From Nanobdellota archaeon (lineage in GTDB: Archaea > Nanobdellota > Nanobdellia > SCGC-AAA011-G17 > VGLX01), in contig JAUYDG010000104.1 in assembly GCA_030691925.1 (NCBI GenBank), forward strand, positions 1-12,354: a stretch of DNA of 12,354 bases. The letters run 5' to 3'. This document shows positions 5,597-11,887 of this stretch, piece after piece. The notes beneath the pieces were generated by a model, which worked only from the letters and a program-made list of their open reading frames with translations, did no database searches and had not been told where the DNA came from. How positions within the stretch are numbered: position 1 is the stretch's first letter; every line of letters begins with the position of its first letter. The translations under genes were made by a program, and so were the position numbers.

Positions 5597-6850
5597 CAGA
5601 TAACTGTATTTTTTTAGCTGTTTTTCTATTGTTCCGTAGAATTCTTCGCTTTTTACCCCGACATCTGCGGCTTTGTGGCCGAATATCATCTTTTTCGGCT
5701 TGTCCCCTTGCAAGTAGGTTATATGGTTTTCTATTGCTGTGTCATCAGCCTTTTCATCGATTTGCAGGAAGTACCTTTGGGAGCAGTCTGGCATCTTTTT
5801 CTTCGGGTGTATCGCTGAGAAGAATATGAAGTTGAGCTTTTCCTTTTCAGTCAGGCTTATCCTGCCGCTGCTTTCTATCTCCCTGCCTATAGCTTCGTCT
5901 ACGCCATCTTTGTATATTACAGGGAGGTATTTGTCTAGCGTGTCTACTGCATCGGCTAAGTAGACGCCTAGTGCTGTTTCTATGCCGTCTTGCCTGCTTT
6001 TCTTGCCATAAAGTATGCCTGCCATGACGACTGCAGCGTTATCGCTTACTCCTTTTCCGGCTTTATGCCTGACGTATGCTGACCTGATGCTGCCTGTAGC
6101 GTTGACAATCTCTTGGTTTATTATAATGCCTTTGTCGTAGAGCATGTTTATGTGTTCCGCCCATTCTTCTTTTGCTAATGTGCCTAGGTGTAATCCGTTG
6201 ATTACCTTCATTGCGAGGGATAGTTTAAGATTGACGTTCTCGTCGCTTTTTAGCATCTCGTCTACTGTTCCCTGGTTTAGCTTGCTCATGTCTACAGCTA
6301 CGCATTCCCCTCCGCCCATTACCAAGCTGTAGGGCTCTTTTTCCAGCTGTTTCCTCCATGTCGTGTAGTTGTCCATTATGCTTCCTAGGTAGAACCCTTT
6401 GGCAACGTTCATGGGGTTTTTGAGCAGGATTTCATCAAATAACCTTATTCCTAGCAGCGGCTCTCTTTCATCGTTTTGGAGCCTTTTGATTTTTTCCCCT
6501 TTTAGGGCTTTTTTTATGAATCCTTCTATCTCTGTTATGTTCTTCAGCCTTTTTTCTTTGACTTCTGTCGGGGTCATTTTCAGTCTTTCGTCATCGGCCA
6601 GCGCCTGCGCTATGTCTTCCAATGTGGTGTTGGGATATCTGGTGCAGTCTTCTTTCTCTTTCGCGGTCCTGAACTTGCCGTCTGCCATGTTGGCATGCCC
6701 TTGGATTGTTTGCATTAGCAGGATTTTCCTGTTGGTTTCGTCTGTTAGCAGTTTTACAGAATCCAGCAGGGAATAGAAGTCAGCGATAACTGTCTCTTTT
6801 GGTGGCGGTCCTAAAGAGATATTTTCTTGCGTAGGGTTTCCCATTGGCAT
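5591..6850 (-). CDS. Hypothetical soluble protein (419 aa), family not recognised
   Basis: Starts at the ATG at 6850, with a second in-frame ATG at 6844; a weak AAGGT lies 2 nt upstream of the first and AT-rich TATA candidates lie near 6882-6903. The N-terminus is a short Pro/Gly-rich tail (GNPTQENISLGPPPKE), then a mostly helical body. Visible points are GGGECVAVDMSKLN (179-192), the only glycine-rich loop; a helical region ANMADGKFRTAKEKEDC; and a C-terminal strand-like KKMIFGHKAADVG. It has no signal peptide, membrane helix, zinc ligands or nucleotide-binding motif. The AAV-helix pattern of residues 265-305 suggests a helical-bundle enzyme or scaffold. Divergent from the 5S rRNA gene and convergent with pth2. 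A single-copy lineage protein is likely; function unknown. Confidence 0.85.
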   Translation of the reverse strand: MPMGNPTQENISLGPPPKETVIADFYSLLDSVKLLTDETNRKILLMQTIQGHANMADGKFRTAKEKEDCTRYPNTTLEDIAQALADDERLKMTPTEVKEKRLKNITEIEGFIKKALKGEKIKRLQNDEREPLLGIRLFDEILLKNPMNVAKGFYLGSIMDNYTTWRKQLEKEPYSLVMGGGECVAVDMSKLNQGTVDEMLKSDENVNLKLSLAMKVINGLHLGTLAKEEWAEHINMLYDKGIIINQEIVNATGSIRSAYVRHKAGKGVSDNAAVVMAGILYGKKSRQDGIETALGVYLADAVDTLDKYLPVIYKDGVDEAIGREIESSGRISLTEKEKLNFIFFSAIHPKKKMPDCSQRYFLQIDEKADDTAIENHITYLQGDKPKKMIFGHKAADVGVKSEEFYGTIEKQLKKYSYLL

Positions 6851-6937
6851 TTACCTTAATTTTGAGTTCTTTTTTGGTTTATTTAAATGTTTTGTTTTAT
6901 AACTTTTTAGTAGCAAAAAAGTGGGTTAGCGATAAGT

Positions 6938-6948
6938 TTATAAATATC
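6938..6948 (+). promoter_or_regulatory. Promoter (TATA box) of the 5S rRNA gene
   Basis: TTTATAAATAT is centred about 26 nt before the predicted 5' end of 5S rRNA at 6968. This is a textbook archaeal promoter and supports independent transcription of the 5S gene. Confidence 0.75.
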
Positions 6949-6967
6949 GCAATACAGGTTATTTTTC

Positions 6968-7079
6968 GGACGGTCATAGTGGCCGGGTTCCACCCGATCC
7001 CATTTCGAACTCGGAAGTTAAACCGGCTCACGTTCCAAGTAGTACTGATCTTTAGATTGGGAGTCTTGGTTCGCTGTCC
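6968..7079 (+). rRNA. rrf: 5S ribosomal RNA, stand-alone gene
   Basis: Component of the large ribosomal subunit. The ends pair as helix I (GGACGGT at 6968-6974 with GCTGTCC at 7073-7079, including G-U pairs). Conserved internal motifs include CCCATTTCGAACTCGGAAGT around 6999-7019, AGTACTG near 7041 and GGGAGTC near 7060. The 112-nt span is slightly short for an archaeal 5S (about 120), so the ends may lie a few nt outward. There is no 16S, 23S or tRNA gene in the window, so it is unlinked from the rRNA operon, as in several archaeal groups. It has its own TATA box, and a T-rich tract follows it inside the end of the convergent lipoprotein gene. Confidence 0.93.
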
Positions 7080-7080
7080 A

Positions 7081-7099
7081 CTTTTCCTACTCTTCTTTC
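7081..7099 (+). terminator. Pyrimidine/T-rich 3' tract after 5S rRNA
   Basis: CTTTTCCTACTCTTCTTTC directly follows the 5S helix I. Archaeal RNA polymerase terminates on such U-rich tracts. It lies over the last codons of the opposite-strand lipoprotein gene. Confidence 0.45.
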
Positions 7100-7530
7100 G
7101 GGCATAATGCTTTTAGCAGAACATCTTTGCACACGTATTTATCTTTCAACAATTCTTCAATAGTGTATGCGCAGCACAGCCCGACTATGTGATCTTTACG
7201 GCAGTCTAAAAGAATATTGGGGTCAGAAATTTTGTTTGTTCCCACTGTTATCTTGTTCTTTTCAAAAATAGGTCTTACTTTGACCTTGCCGTTTATGTAG
7301 TACCAGCAAACCGCTTCTTCTCTGCCGTTTCTAGGGTTAAAACTGTATTTCAGTTCGTAGGCCATTTCCCATTTGCATACTGGTTTGTCGCATTTTTCAC
7401 AGTCGAACTCCAGTTCTGCGTCCCATCTTGGTTCTTCTGTTTCAAAGTCTCCCTGGTTTAGGATGGCTTCTGGCTTTTCGCATCCTGCAATCATAACTAG
7501 GAGTGTCAGTAAAAAAACAGTTTTTTTCAT
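7087..7530 (-). CDS. Cysteine-rich predicted lipoprotein (147 aa)
   Basis: The N-terminus KKTVFLLTLLVMIAGC is a lipoprotein signal: basic residues 2-3, a hydrophobic core, and a lipobox-like Ile-Ala-Gly-Cys with Cys17 as the lipidation or anchoring residue. The mature part would sit outside the membrane. It has nine further Cys (44, 47, 52, 75, 110, 119, 120, 134, 143), including a Cys-x2-Cys-x4-Cys cluster, which could form disulfides or bind metal. No enzyme motif or family is recognised. A TATA-like ATTTATAAGC at 7553-7562 lies about 28 nt before the ATG. The gene ends only 7 nt from the 3' end of 5S rRNA on the other strand. Confidence 0.85.
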   Translation of the reverse strand: MKKTVFLLTLLVMIAGCEKPEAILNQGDFETEEPRWDAELEFDCEKCDKPVCKWEMAYELKYSFNPRNGREEAVCWYYINGKVKVRPIFEKNKITVGTNKISDPNILLDCRKDHIVGLCCAYTIEELLKDKYVCKDVLLKALCPKEE

Positions 7531-7580
7531 CAGTTGATTATAAGTTGTTTTAAGCTTATAAATCTCACTTTTGTGCCTCT

Positions 7581-7600
7581 AGAAACGTCTTTGACGTTCT
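7581..7600 (-). other. Small inverted repeat after the nuclease-like gene
   Basis: On the minus strand AGAACGTC, a 3-nt AAA loop, then GACGTTTCT forms an 8-bp stem with one bulge, starting 8 nt after the stop codon at 7608. No T-run follows, so it may be an RNA-stabilising 3' hairpin rather than a terminator, or may be chance. Confidence 0.25.
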
Positions 7601-7607
7601 GCTTATT

Positions 7608-7904
7608 TTATTTGCCTAGGCAGAGTAGCAAGTTAGAGCTTCCGCAGTAAAAGTATTCGTTTCCATCTTTTAGCTCTAGGAAGGCCTTCACCCTTTTTAG
7701 CTGTTTCTTTGCTTTGGTTATCCTGTACGAGCACTTGACTTCGTAGATGTCTATTCTTGTCCCTTTTCTTGCGTATATGTCTATTTCTCCTACTAGCCTC
7801 TCGTCTTTTTTCAGCTTAACGTTTGTAAACAGAACGTCATATGAGTCTCTTATCCTTTCGCAGAGTTTGTTCACGTACCTATCGTGTTTTGTTGCCGGAA
7901 CCAC
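7608..7904 (-). CDS. Small PD-(D/E)XK nuclease-like protein (98 aa)
   Basis: The PD-(D/E)XK core is visible: GEIDIYARKG with Asp42, then IDIYEVKCSYR with Glu55-x-Lys57, followed by a helix TKAKKQLKRVKAFLEL that carries the Gln often found in this fold. These residues bind the metal that activates water for phosphodiester cleavage in nucleases and resolvase-like proteins. The start is the GTG at 7904; no in-frame ATG exists upstream and an AT-rich TATA candidate (7931-7940) lies about 31 nt away. At 98 aa it is a bare catalytic domain without a DNA-recognition domain or methylase partner, so a repair, housekeeping or orphan role is as likely as defence. The fold is fairly sure; the substrate is unknown. 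Confidence 0.82.
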   Translation of the reverse strand: MVPATKHDRYVNKLCERIRDSYDVLFTNVKLKKDERLVGEIDIYARKGTRIDIYEVKCSYRITKAKKQLKRVKAFLELKDGNEYFYCGSSNLLLCLGK

Positions 7905-8052
7905 CCCGGGATTTTTTTGCGCCCTGTGCGTTAATATATAATGGGCTCGGGTATTATTTAAGGATATCTTTTTTTCTCTCGGTCTTAAAGTCGTGGATTA
8001 AAAAGGGTACTAAATCCGTGGCGTATAATCATAAGTAAAATTAGATTATGAC

Positions 8053-8059
8053 AAAAAAA
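8053..8059 (-). terminator. Oligo-T terminator of the kinase-like gene
   Basis: Seven T on the minus strand begin about 11 nt after the stop codon at 8071. This is the form of a U-rich archaeal terminator; no strong stem precedes it. Confidence 0.4.
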
Positions 8060-8070
8060 TAAGGTCCCAT

Positions 8071-9045
8071 TTAATTAAACATCTTATTATAAAATTCTTT
8101 CCTGCCAATTGAATTCAAATACTCTATTTTTCTTTTTTCGTAAAAATCTTCTGCATCTCCTCTTTCAAAATACCAAATGCAATCAAACATAATACTCAAC
8201 TTGAACACATCAAATAAATATCTTTTTTCACTATTGCTTAATGGTCGATATTTTATGTATTCTGATACTATTTTTCGAGCTTCTCCAAAATCAAATACAT
8301 TTTCATCTTTCTTAAACTTAAACCAAGTGTTCCATTCAAAAGATGATTTAAAGGGATTGATCAGGGCGACAAGATCATAAATAAGAAAAGTGTAATTGGC
8401 ATCGTCAAAATCTATGAGCGCATTGAATTTACCATTTTTGAAAAGCACATTTGAAAAGTGAAAATCACAATGGCATATACCTTTTGGCAAAGATTTTGGA
8501 AGATTCAGCTTTAATAATTCGCTCTCAAACCACTTTAGCTTTTTTCTCGCATTTGCCGTGTTTATCTTTTTTGCTTCTTTTTGAGCTAATTTTCTACAAA
8601 GTTCAATGCTATAATTCCACCTGTGTTTTTTGTTGAATGGCATGTATTTTTTAGTAATGTTTTGTAGTTCAGCTACTTTTTTTATGAGTTGCTTTTTTTG
8701 ATTTTCACTTGGGTTTTTTATATGCCTGCCTTTAATAAACTCAAAGAGGACATAAGGTTTATCGTTATGTGTACCAACAAATTTTCCATGTTTATTCTTA
8801 AACGGAGTTGGGCAGGGGTAATTTTTATCTCTTAGATATTTGATTAAGTTGCTTTCGAATAAAACCGAATCTTTTGAACGATTTTCATAATACCTAAGAA
8901 CAAACTTGCCTTCTGTAGTTTCAAGCAAGAAGTTTGTTTGGACAGCACCCATTTTAAAAGGTTTAGATTTCTTATAATTCCCTAAATCATAATTGGAAAG
9001 AATTTTGTTAAAATCATTTATTGAAAATTTTGTTTTAACTGCCAT
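8071..9045 (-). CDS. Aminoglycoside phosphotransferase/homoserine-kinase-II-like kinase (324 aa)
   Basis: APH-fold small-molecule kinase of usual length. The N-lobe has FVLRYYE (48-54), followed by an extended helix and the hinge KPYVLFEFIKG (96-106). The catalytic loop is CHCDFHFSNVLF, with His192, Asp194 and Asn199, and the metal-binding motif is LIDFDDA with Asp212. The remaining C-lobe is helical. The whole resembles ThrB-type homoserine kinases and choline/aminoglycoside kinases, which transfer ATP phosphate to a hydroxyl; the substrate cannot be read from the sequence, and no threonine-pathway gene adjoins it. A TATA box (9068-9077) lies 27 nt before the ATG. The gene is clearly more AT-rich than its neighbours, with mostly AAA, ATA and TTT codons, consistent with recent acquisition. 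Confidence 0.9.
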   Translation of the reverse strand: MAVKTKFSINDFNKILSNYDLGNYKKSKPFKMGAVQTNFLLETTEGKFVLRYYENRSKDSVLFESNLIKYLRDKNYPCPTPFKNKHGKFVGTHNDKPYVLFEFIKGRHIKNPSENQKKQLIKKVAELQNITKKYMPFNKKHRWNYSIELCRKLAQKEAKKINTANARKKLKWFESELLKLNLPKSLPKGICHCDFHFSNVLFKNGKFNALIDFDDANYTFLIYDLVALINPFKSSFEWNTWFKFKKDENVFDFGEARKIVSEYIKYRPLSNSEKRYLFDVFKLSIMFDCIWYFERGDAEDFYEKRKIEYLNSIGRKEFYNKMFN

Positions 9046-9065
9046 ACTATCCCTAAAAGTCTAAT

Positions 9066-9077
9066 TATTTATAAAAT
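9066..9077 (-). promoter_or_regulatory. TATA box of the kinase-like gene
   Basis: TTTTATAAATAA on the minus strand is centred about 27 nt before the ATG at 9045. The element is AT-rich enough on both strands to serve a rightward transcript as well. Confidence 0.55.
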
Positions 9078-9177
9078 TATTGCGTATGAAGGGTTCTGGT
9101 TAATCTATAAAACTGATGGATTAAGCTTACTTACACAAAGCATAAAAGCCACGAATATGACCCAGAGCAAGAATTAG

Positions 9178-9213
9178 AAAAAAGCCTCTAAAATAAGGCA
9201 GATAGCTTTTTTT
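9178..9213 (+). terminator. Hairpin with oligo-T, terminator-like
   Basis: AAAAAAGC (9178-9185) can pair with GCTTTTTT (9205-9212), or GCCT (9184-9187) with AGGC (9196-9199), and a seven-T run ends the structure at 9213. No plus-strand gene precedes it, so it would end only an untranslated RNA from 9085-9180, or be incidental to the promoter region of rnp4. Confidence 0.3.
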
Positions 9214-9220
9214 CAAAACT

Positions 9221-9230
9221 TTTTTATAAC
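9221..9230 (+). promoter_or_regulatory. TATA box of the RNase P protein gene
   Basis: TTTTTATAAC is centred 27 nt before the ATG at 9252, the leaderless spacing seen across the window. Confidence 0.6.
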
Positions 9231-9251
9231 CTTCTAGCCTTTCAGTAGCTT

Positions 9252-9581
9252 ATGGGGATCTTCAGGGCTAAGCAGAAGTATATCGCTAGGGAAAGGGTAA
9301 AGCAGCTTATCAGTTTTGCTGAGAAGGTTTTTTCTAAGGATCCTAAGCTCGCTAATCACTATATTGATCTGGCTAGGAGGGTGGCGATGAAAACTAGGGT
9401 CAGGATTCCTCCTGAGCTGAAAAAGAGATTTTGCAAGCATTGTTACGTGTTTTTGCAGCCGGGTGTTAACTGCCGTGTAAGGACCAGGAATGACAAAGTT
9501 GTTTACTATTGTTTGAACTGCAAGGAGTACATGCGATTCCCTTTTTTGAAGGAGAAAAAGCTTAGAAAAAGGAAAACCTGA
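9252..9581 (+). CDS. rnp4: Ribonuclease P protein component 4 (Rpp21/Rpr2 family)
   Basis: Protein subunit of archaeal RNase P, which removes 5' leaders from pre-tRNA; Rpp21 pairs with Rpp29 on the specificity domain of the RNA. At 109 aa it is the normal length. The N-terminal helices IARERVKQLISFAEKVF and ANHYIDLARRVAMKTRVRIP are typical, and a zinc ribbon has Cys61-x2-Cys64 and Cys87-x2-Cys90 with the family hallmark PGVNCRVR between them. The C-terminus is a Lys/Arg-rich tail. The ATG at 9252 fits the TATA box 27 nt upstream. The last 20 nt overlap the convergent SprT-like gene. Confidence 0.95.
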   Translation: MGIFRAKQKYIARERVKQLISFAEKVFSKDPKLANHYIDLARRVAMKTRVRIPPELKKRFCKHCYVFLQPGVNCRVRTRNDKVVYYCLNCKEYMRFPFLKEKKLRKRKT

Positions 9582-10008
9582 AAACTTTCTTGGGGTAAGT
9601 CTTTTCAGGGCACAGCTCTTTGAACATCTTGGACCATTCTTTCTTGACGAAGTGCCTTTCTTTTGCCACCACGTGGCCGAAGCCCCTTCTTACCAGTTCT
9701 CTTCTCACGATGCCTCCTGCATGAGGGTGCTTGTATTTTCTTGGCAGCGGGCTTTGGAATCCGTGGCTGTAATGGATGAGCTCATGCGCTATCGTCGTGT
9801 CTATGATATACTCAGGGACTAGCTCGTTTTTGAAAAGGCTGTTTATCACTATTTCTGTGTCCTGGTTTTTCATCCTTTTTATGTGACCGAACTTGTTTTT
9901 CCACTCGCCTTTGAACCTTATCAGGACGTTGTTTTTTCTCTCAATATCCGGGAATAGCGTCTGCCATATCTGGTTCAGCCTTTCAGCCAGCCATTGGTCG
10001 TCTCTCAT
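9562..10008 (-). CDS. SprT-like zinc metalloprotein (148 aa)
   Basis: The zinc-protease motif HELIH lies at residues 75-79, with Glu76 as the would-be catalytic base, followed by SHGF and KHPHAGGIVRREL, where His94 or His96 supplies the third ligand. The spacing and the helix before HELIH match SprT/Spartan-like domains, which in known members degrade DNA-protein crosslinks; for this small archaeal form the substrate is unknown. It lacks the extra C-terminal Cys-rich zinc ribbon of bacterial SprT and has a basic tail instead. The ATG at 10008 has an ATTTTAATATC box centred about 27 nt upstream. It overlaps rnp4 tail to tail by 20 nt and is divergent from the Xaa-Pro peptidase gene. Confidence 0.85.
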   Translation of the reverse strand: MRDDQWLAERLNQIWQTLFPDIERKNNVLIRFKGEWKNKFGHIKRMKNQDTEIVINSLFKNELVPEYIIDTTIAHELIHYSHGFQSPLPRKYKHPHAGGIVRRELVRRGFGHVVAKERHFVKKEWSKMFKELCPEKTYPKKVFRFSFF

Positions 10009-10057
10009 AGGTTATTATACTATTAGATGATATTAAAATTTTGTTGGGATAAATAGA

Positions 10058-10070
10058 TATTTTTAAAAAC
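10058..10070 (+). promoter_or_regulatory. TATA-like box of the Xaa-Pro peptidase gene
   Basis: TATTTTTAAAAAC is centred about 26 nt before the ATG at 10091; no Shine-Dalgarno site lies between. Confidence 0.55.
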
Positions 10071-10090
10071 GTGCTTATCTTATTATTTTA

Positions 10091-11161
10091 ATGATGTCGC
10101 GCATAAAAAAGGTAAGAAAGATTATGGATGAAAGGGGCTTGGATGCTATATTAGTAACGGATATGCATAACATAAGATACTTGTCTAATTTCACGGGCAG
10201 CAATGCGCAGATTATTTTGACTATGAACGATAATCTTTTTTTTACTGACGGCAGGTATGTAACCCAGTCAAAGGAAGAAGTGGAGCATTTTAAAATAAAA
10301 GTTTACAAAAGGGATGCTTTTAAGGAGATAGCTGGGGCGCTGGAGGGCAAGCGCATCAAAAGGATAGGTTTTGAGGATAACATTTTGACATATTCTCAGT
10401 ACAGGCTTTTGAGGAAGTATTTCAGGAAAAAAAGGCTTTACCCTGTCTCTAGGTACATATCTTCCTTGCGCGCAGTTAAGGATGAAGAAGAGCTGAGGCT
10501 GATAAAGAAGGCGGTTAATATTTCTGAAGAGGCTCTTTTAGAGGTTAAGAAGAAAATAAAGCCTGGCGCCAGGGAGATAGATCTTGCTAAATATTTTGAG
10601 AAGCTTGCAACAGACAACGGTAGTAATGGCTTGGCTTTTGATACGATATTCCTTTCAGGCAAGAACTCTGCGCTGGTCCATGGCAGTCCAAGCAGTAAGA
10701 AAATCAGGGAAGGTGATCTGTTGCTTATAGATTTTGGTTGCGTTTATAACGGCTATCGGTCTGATCAAACTGTAACTTATGGCATCGGTAAGTTGCCTGA
10801 TAAGGCTGTTAAGATTTACAATACCGTTAAAGAGGCTCAGGGCTTGGCCTTGGATGCTATAAAGCCTGGCGTTAAGCTCAGCAAGCCTGCCAAGGTTGTT
10901 GAGGAATATTTCAAGTCAAAGGGTTATGAACTGGTTCACGGTTTAGGCCATGGTGTAGGTTTGCAGATTCATGAGTCTCCTTCAGTTTCTTCAGTTTCTT
11001 CAGTTTCTAAAGGCATCTTTGAAGAAGGGATGGTTGTTACTGTTGAGCCAGGGATTTATGTTGAAGATTTTGGCGGCGTGAGGATAGAGGACTTAATTGT
11101 AGTTACTAAGAATGGTTATAAAAAGCTGACTACCCTTCCTAAGGATTTAGAAATCATCTAG
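10091..11161 (+). CDS. pepQ: Xaa-Pro aminopeptidase/dipeptidase (M24B family)
   Basis: Cytoplasmic di-metal peptidase that removes residues before proline. The N-terminal creatinase-like domain is residues 1-130 (DAILVTDMHNIRYLSNFTG); the C-terminal pita-bread domain follows. All five metal ligands are present: Asp214 and Asp225 (LLIDFG...GYRSDQT), His287 (HGLGHGVG), Glu319 (VTVEPGIY) and Glu333 (VRIEDL). His294 lies in HESP. At 356 aa it is standard length. Two adjacent ATGs (10091, 10094) could start it, and the TATA box fits either. Odd: a perfect 9-bp triplication at 10981-11007 encodes Ser-Val-Ser repeats between the His and Glu ligands. The gene ends 1 nt from the stop of the convergent lipoprotein gene. 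Whether it is an aminopeptidase or a dipeptidase cannot be told. Confidence 0.95.
   Translation: MMSRIKKVRKIMDERGLDAILVTDMHNIRYLSNFTGSNAQIILTMNDNLFFTDGRYVTQSKEEVEHFKIKVYKRDAFKEIAGALEGKRIKRIGFEDNILTYSQYRLLRKYFRKKRLYPVSRYISSLRAVKDEEELRLIKKAVNISEEALLEVKKKIKPGAREIDLAKYFEKLATDNGSNGLAFDTIFLSGKNSALVHGSPSSKKIREGDLLLIDFGCVYNGYRSDQTVTYGIGKLPDKAVKIYNTVKEAQGLALDAIKPGVKLSKPAKVVEEYFKSKGYELVHGLGHGVGLQIHESPSVSSVSSVSKGIFEEGMVVTVEPGIYVEDFGGVRIEDLIVVTKNGYKKLTTLPKDLEII
10981..11007 (+). repeat. 9-bp tandem repeat, three perfect copies
   Basis: TTCAGTTTC three times in a row, in frame inside the Xaa-Pro peptidase gene, giving SVSSVSSVS. The unit is a multiple of three, so copy-number change keeps the frame. Confidence 0.9.
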
Positions 11162-11162
11162 C

Positions 11163-11633
11163 TTATTCTACTTTTATGCTGCTGGATATTTCTCCGCTTT
11201 CCCTAACGCCTTTCTGCCTTAGTGTTTCATAGTCCTTGTTTATTATGTCCTGGAGTTCTTTGTCAGTATACTTGATGATAGTGCCCTGAAGAGAATTGTT
11301 TTCCCAGACTTTCTTGCTAGCGATGTAAACAACAATTTTTCCGTCTGTATGGCCTATTACACTGTCTTCAACATAGTAAGTGTCGACTTCGCCATCCTTG
11401 TTGTAATCAGAATATTGTGTTGTTCGTTTGACTGATTTGCGTATAAGCTGTTCCATCTCGACATAGTTGTCATATGCCTTCACTTGTTCATTGTAATTTA
11501 TCTCTTGAGGGATGCCGAGATAATCAGTTAATTCAGCTTTTCCATCAATCTTTCCTGGATTAGTCATGCAGCCTGATGCTGTCAAGAAAAGCAAAGATGT
11601 TCCGATAGCTAATGCGTTTTTTATTCCTTTCAT
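11163..11633 (-). CDS. Predicted lipoprotein with EF-hand-like loop (156 aa)
   Basis: The N-terminus MKGIKNALAIGTSLLFLTASGC is a lipoprotein signal with Cys22 as anchor, so the protein should face outside. Residues 76-84 read DYNKDGEVD, the Asp-x-Asn-x-Asp-Gly-x2-Asp calcium loop of EF-hand or dockerin type, followed by a strand TYYVEDSVIG. The remainder is a mixed alpha/beta domain without a family that I recognise. A TATA-like CTTTTAAAAAAT lies about 22 nt before the ATG at 11633, so it probably has its own promoter in the 43-nt gap after rpoN, although read-through from that operon is possible. It abuts the convergent peptidase gene with 1 nt between. Confidence 0.82.
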   Translation of the reverse strand: MKGIKNALAIGTSLLFLTASGCMTNPGKIDGKAELTDYLGIPQEINYNEQVKAYDNYVEMEQLIRKSVKRTTQYSDYNKDGEVDTYYVEDSVIGHTDGKIVVYIASKKVWENNSLQGTIIKYTDKELQDIINKDYETLRQKGVRESGEISSSIKVE

Positions 11634-11676
11634 GTTATAACCCCCGAATTTTTTAAAAGTGATAAAAATGAGATGT

Positions 11677-11874
11677 TTAGCCTTTCTTGAACTGGGCTAT
11701 CGTGTCTATGAGGTCTACGTGCCCTAAGAACAACGCTCTGCAGCAGTACCTTTTCAAGCCTAAGTCGTCTAGTACTTTCTTGGAATCTTCGCCTTTGGCT
11801 ATTCTTTCGCAATACTCTTCGTATAAGTGTGCTACTGGTTTGCCGCAACAAAAGCATCTGATTGGTATGATCAT
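11677..11874 (-). CDS. rpoN: DNA-directed RNA polymerase subunit N
   Basis: 65-aa zinc-binding subunit (Rpb10 homologue) that holds the RpoD/RpoL assembly platform of archaeal RNA polymerase. It starts MIIPIRCFCCGKP and carries the atypical zinc set Cys7-x2-Cys10 and Cys44-Cys45, plus GLKRYCCRALFLGHVDLID near the C-terminus. The ATG at 11874 is chosen over an upstream in-frame extension because homologues begin exactly there and AAAGGA lies 7 nt upstream. It lies 13 nt after rps9 in the same operon. The usual archaeal neighbours rpoK, eno and rps2 do not follow; a lipoprotein gene does. Confidence 0.97.
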   Translation of the reverse strand: MIIPIRCFCCGKPVAHLYEEYCERIAKGEDSKKVLDDLGLKRYCCRALFLGHVDLIDTIAQFKKG

Positions 11875-11887
11875 GGTTTTGGTTCCT

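Noticed and set aside
6844..7107. An 87-codon plus-strand frame spanning the 5S rRNA region
   Set aside because: It runs through a clear 5S rRNA gene and its promoter; the peptide is a by-product of the RNA sequence.
7985..8013. GGATT/AATCC inverted repeat with CGTGG on both sides
   Set aside because: The stem is only 5 bp with no T-tract and no gene placement that gives it meaning; probably chance in AT-rich DNA.
9085..9125. C/D-box-like ATGAAG and CTGATGG motifs
   Set aside because: The boxes do not match the RUGAUGA/CUGA spacing or have a terminal stem, so I do not call a C/D guide RNA.
11630..11857. Arg/Leu-rich minus-strand frame of 75 codons
   Set aside because: It overlaps rpoN in another frame; rpoN is unmistakable.
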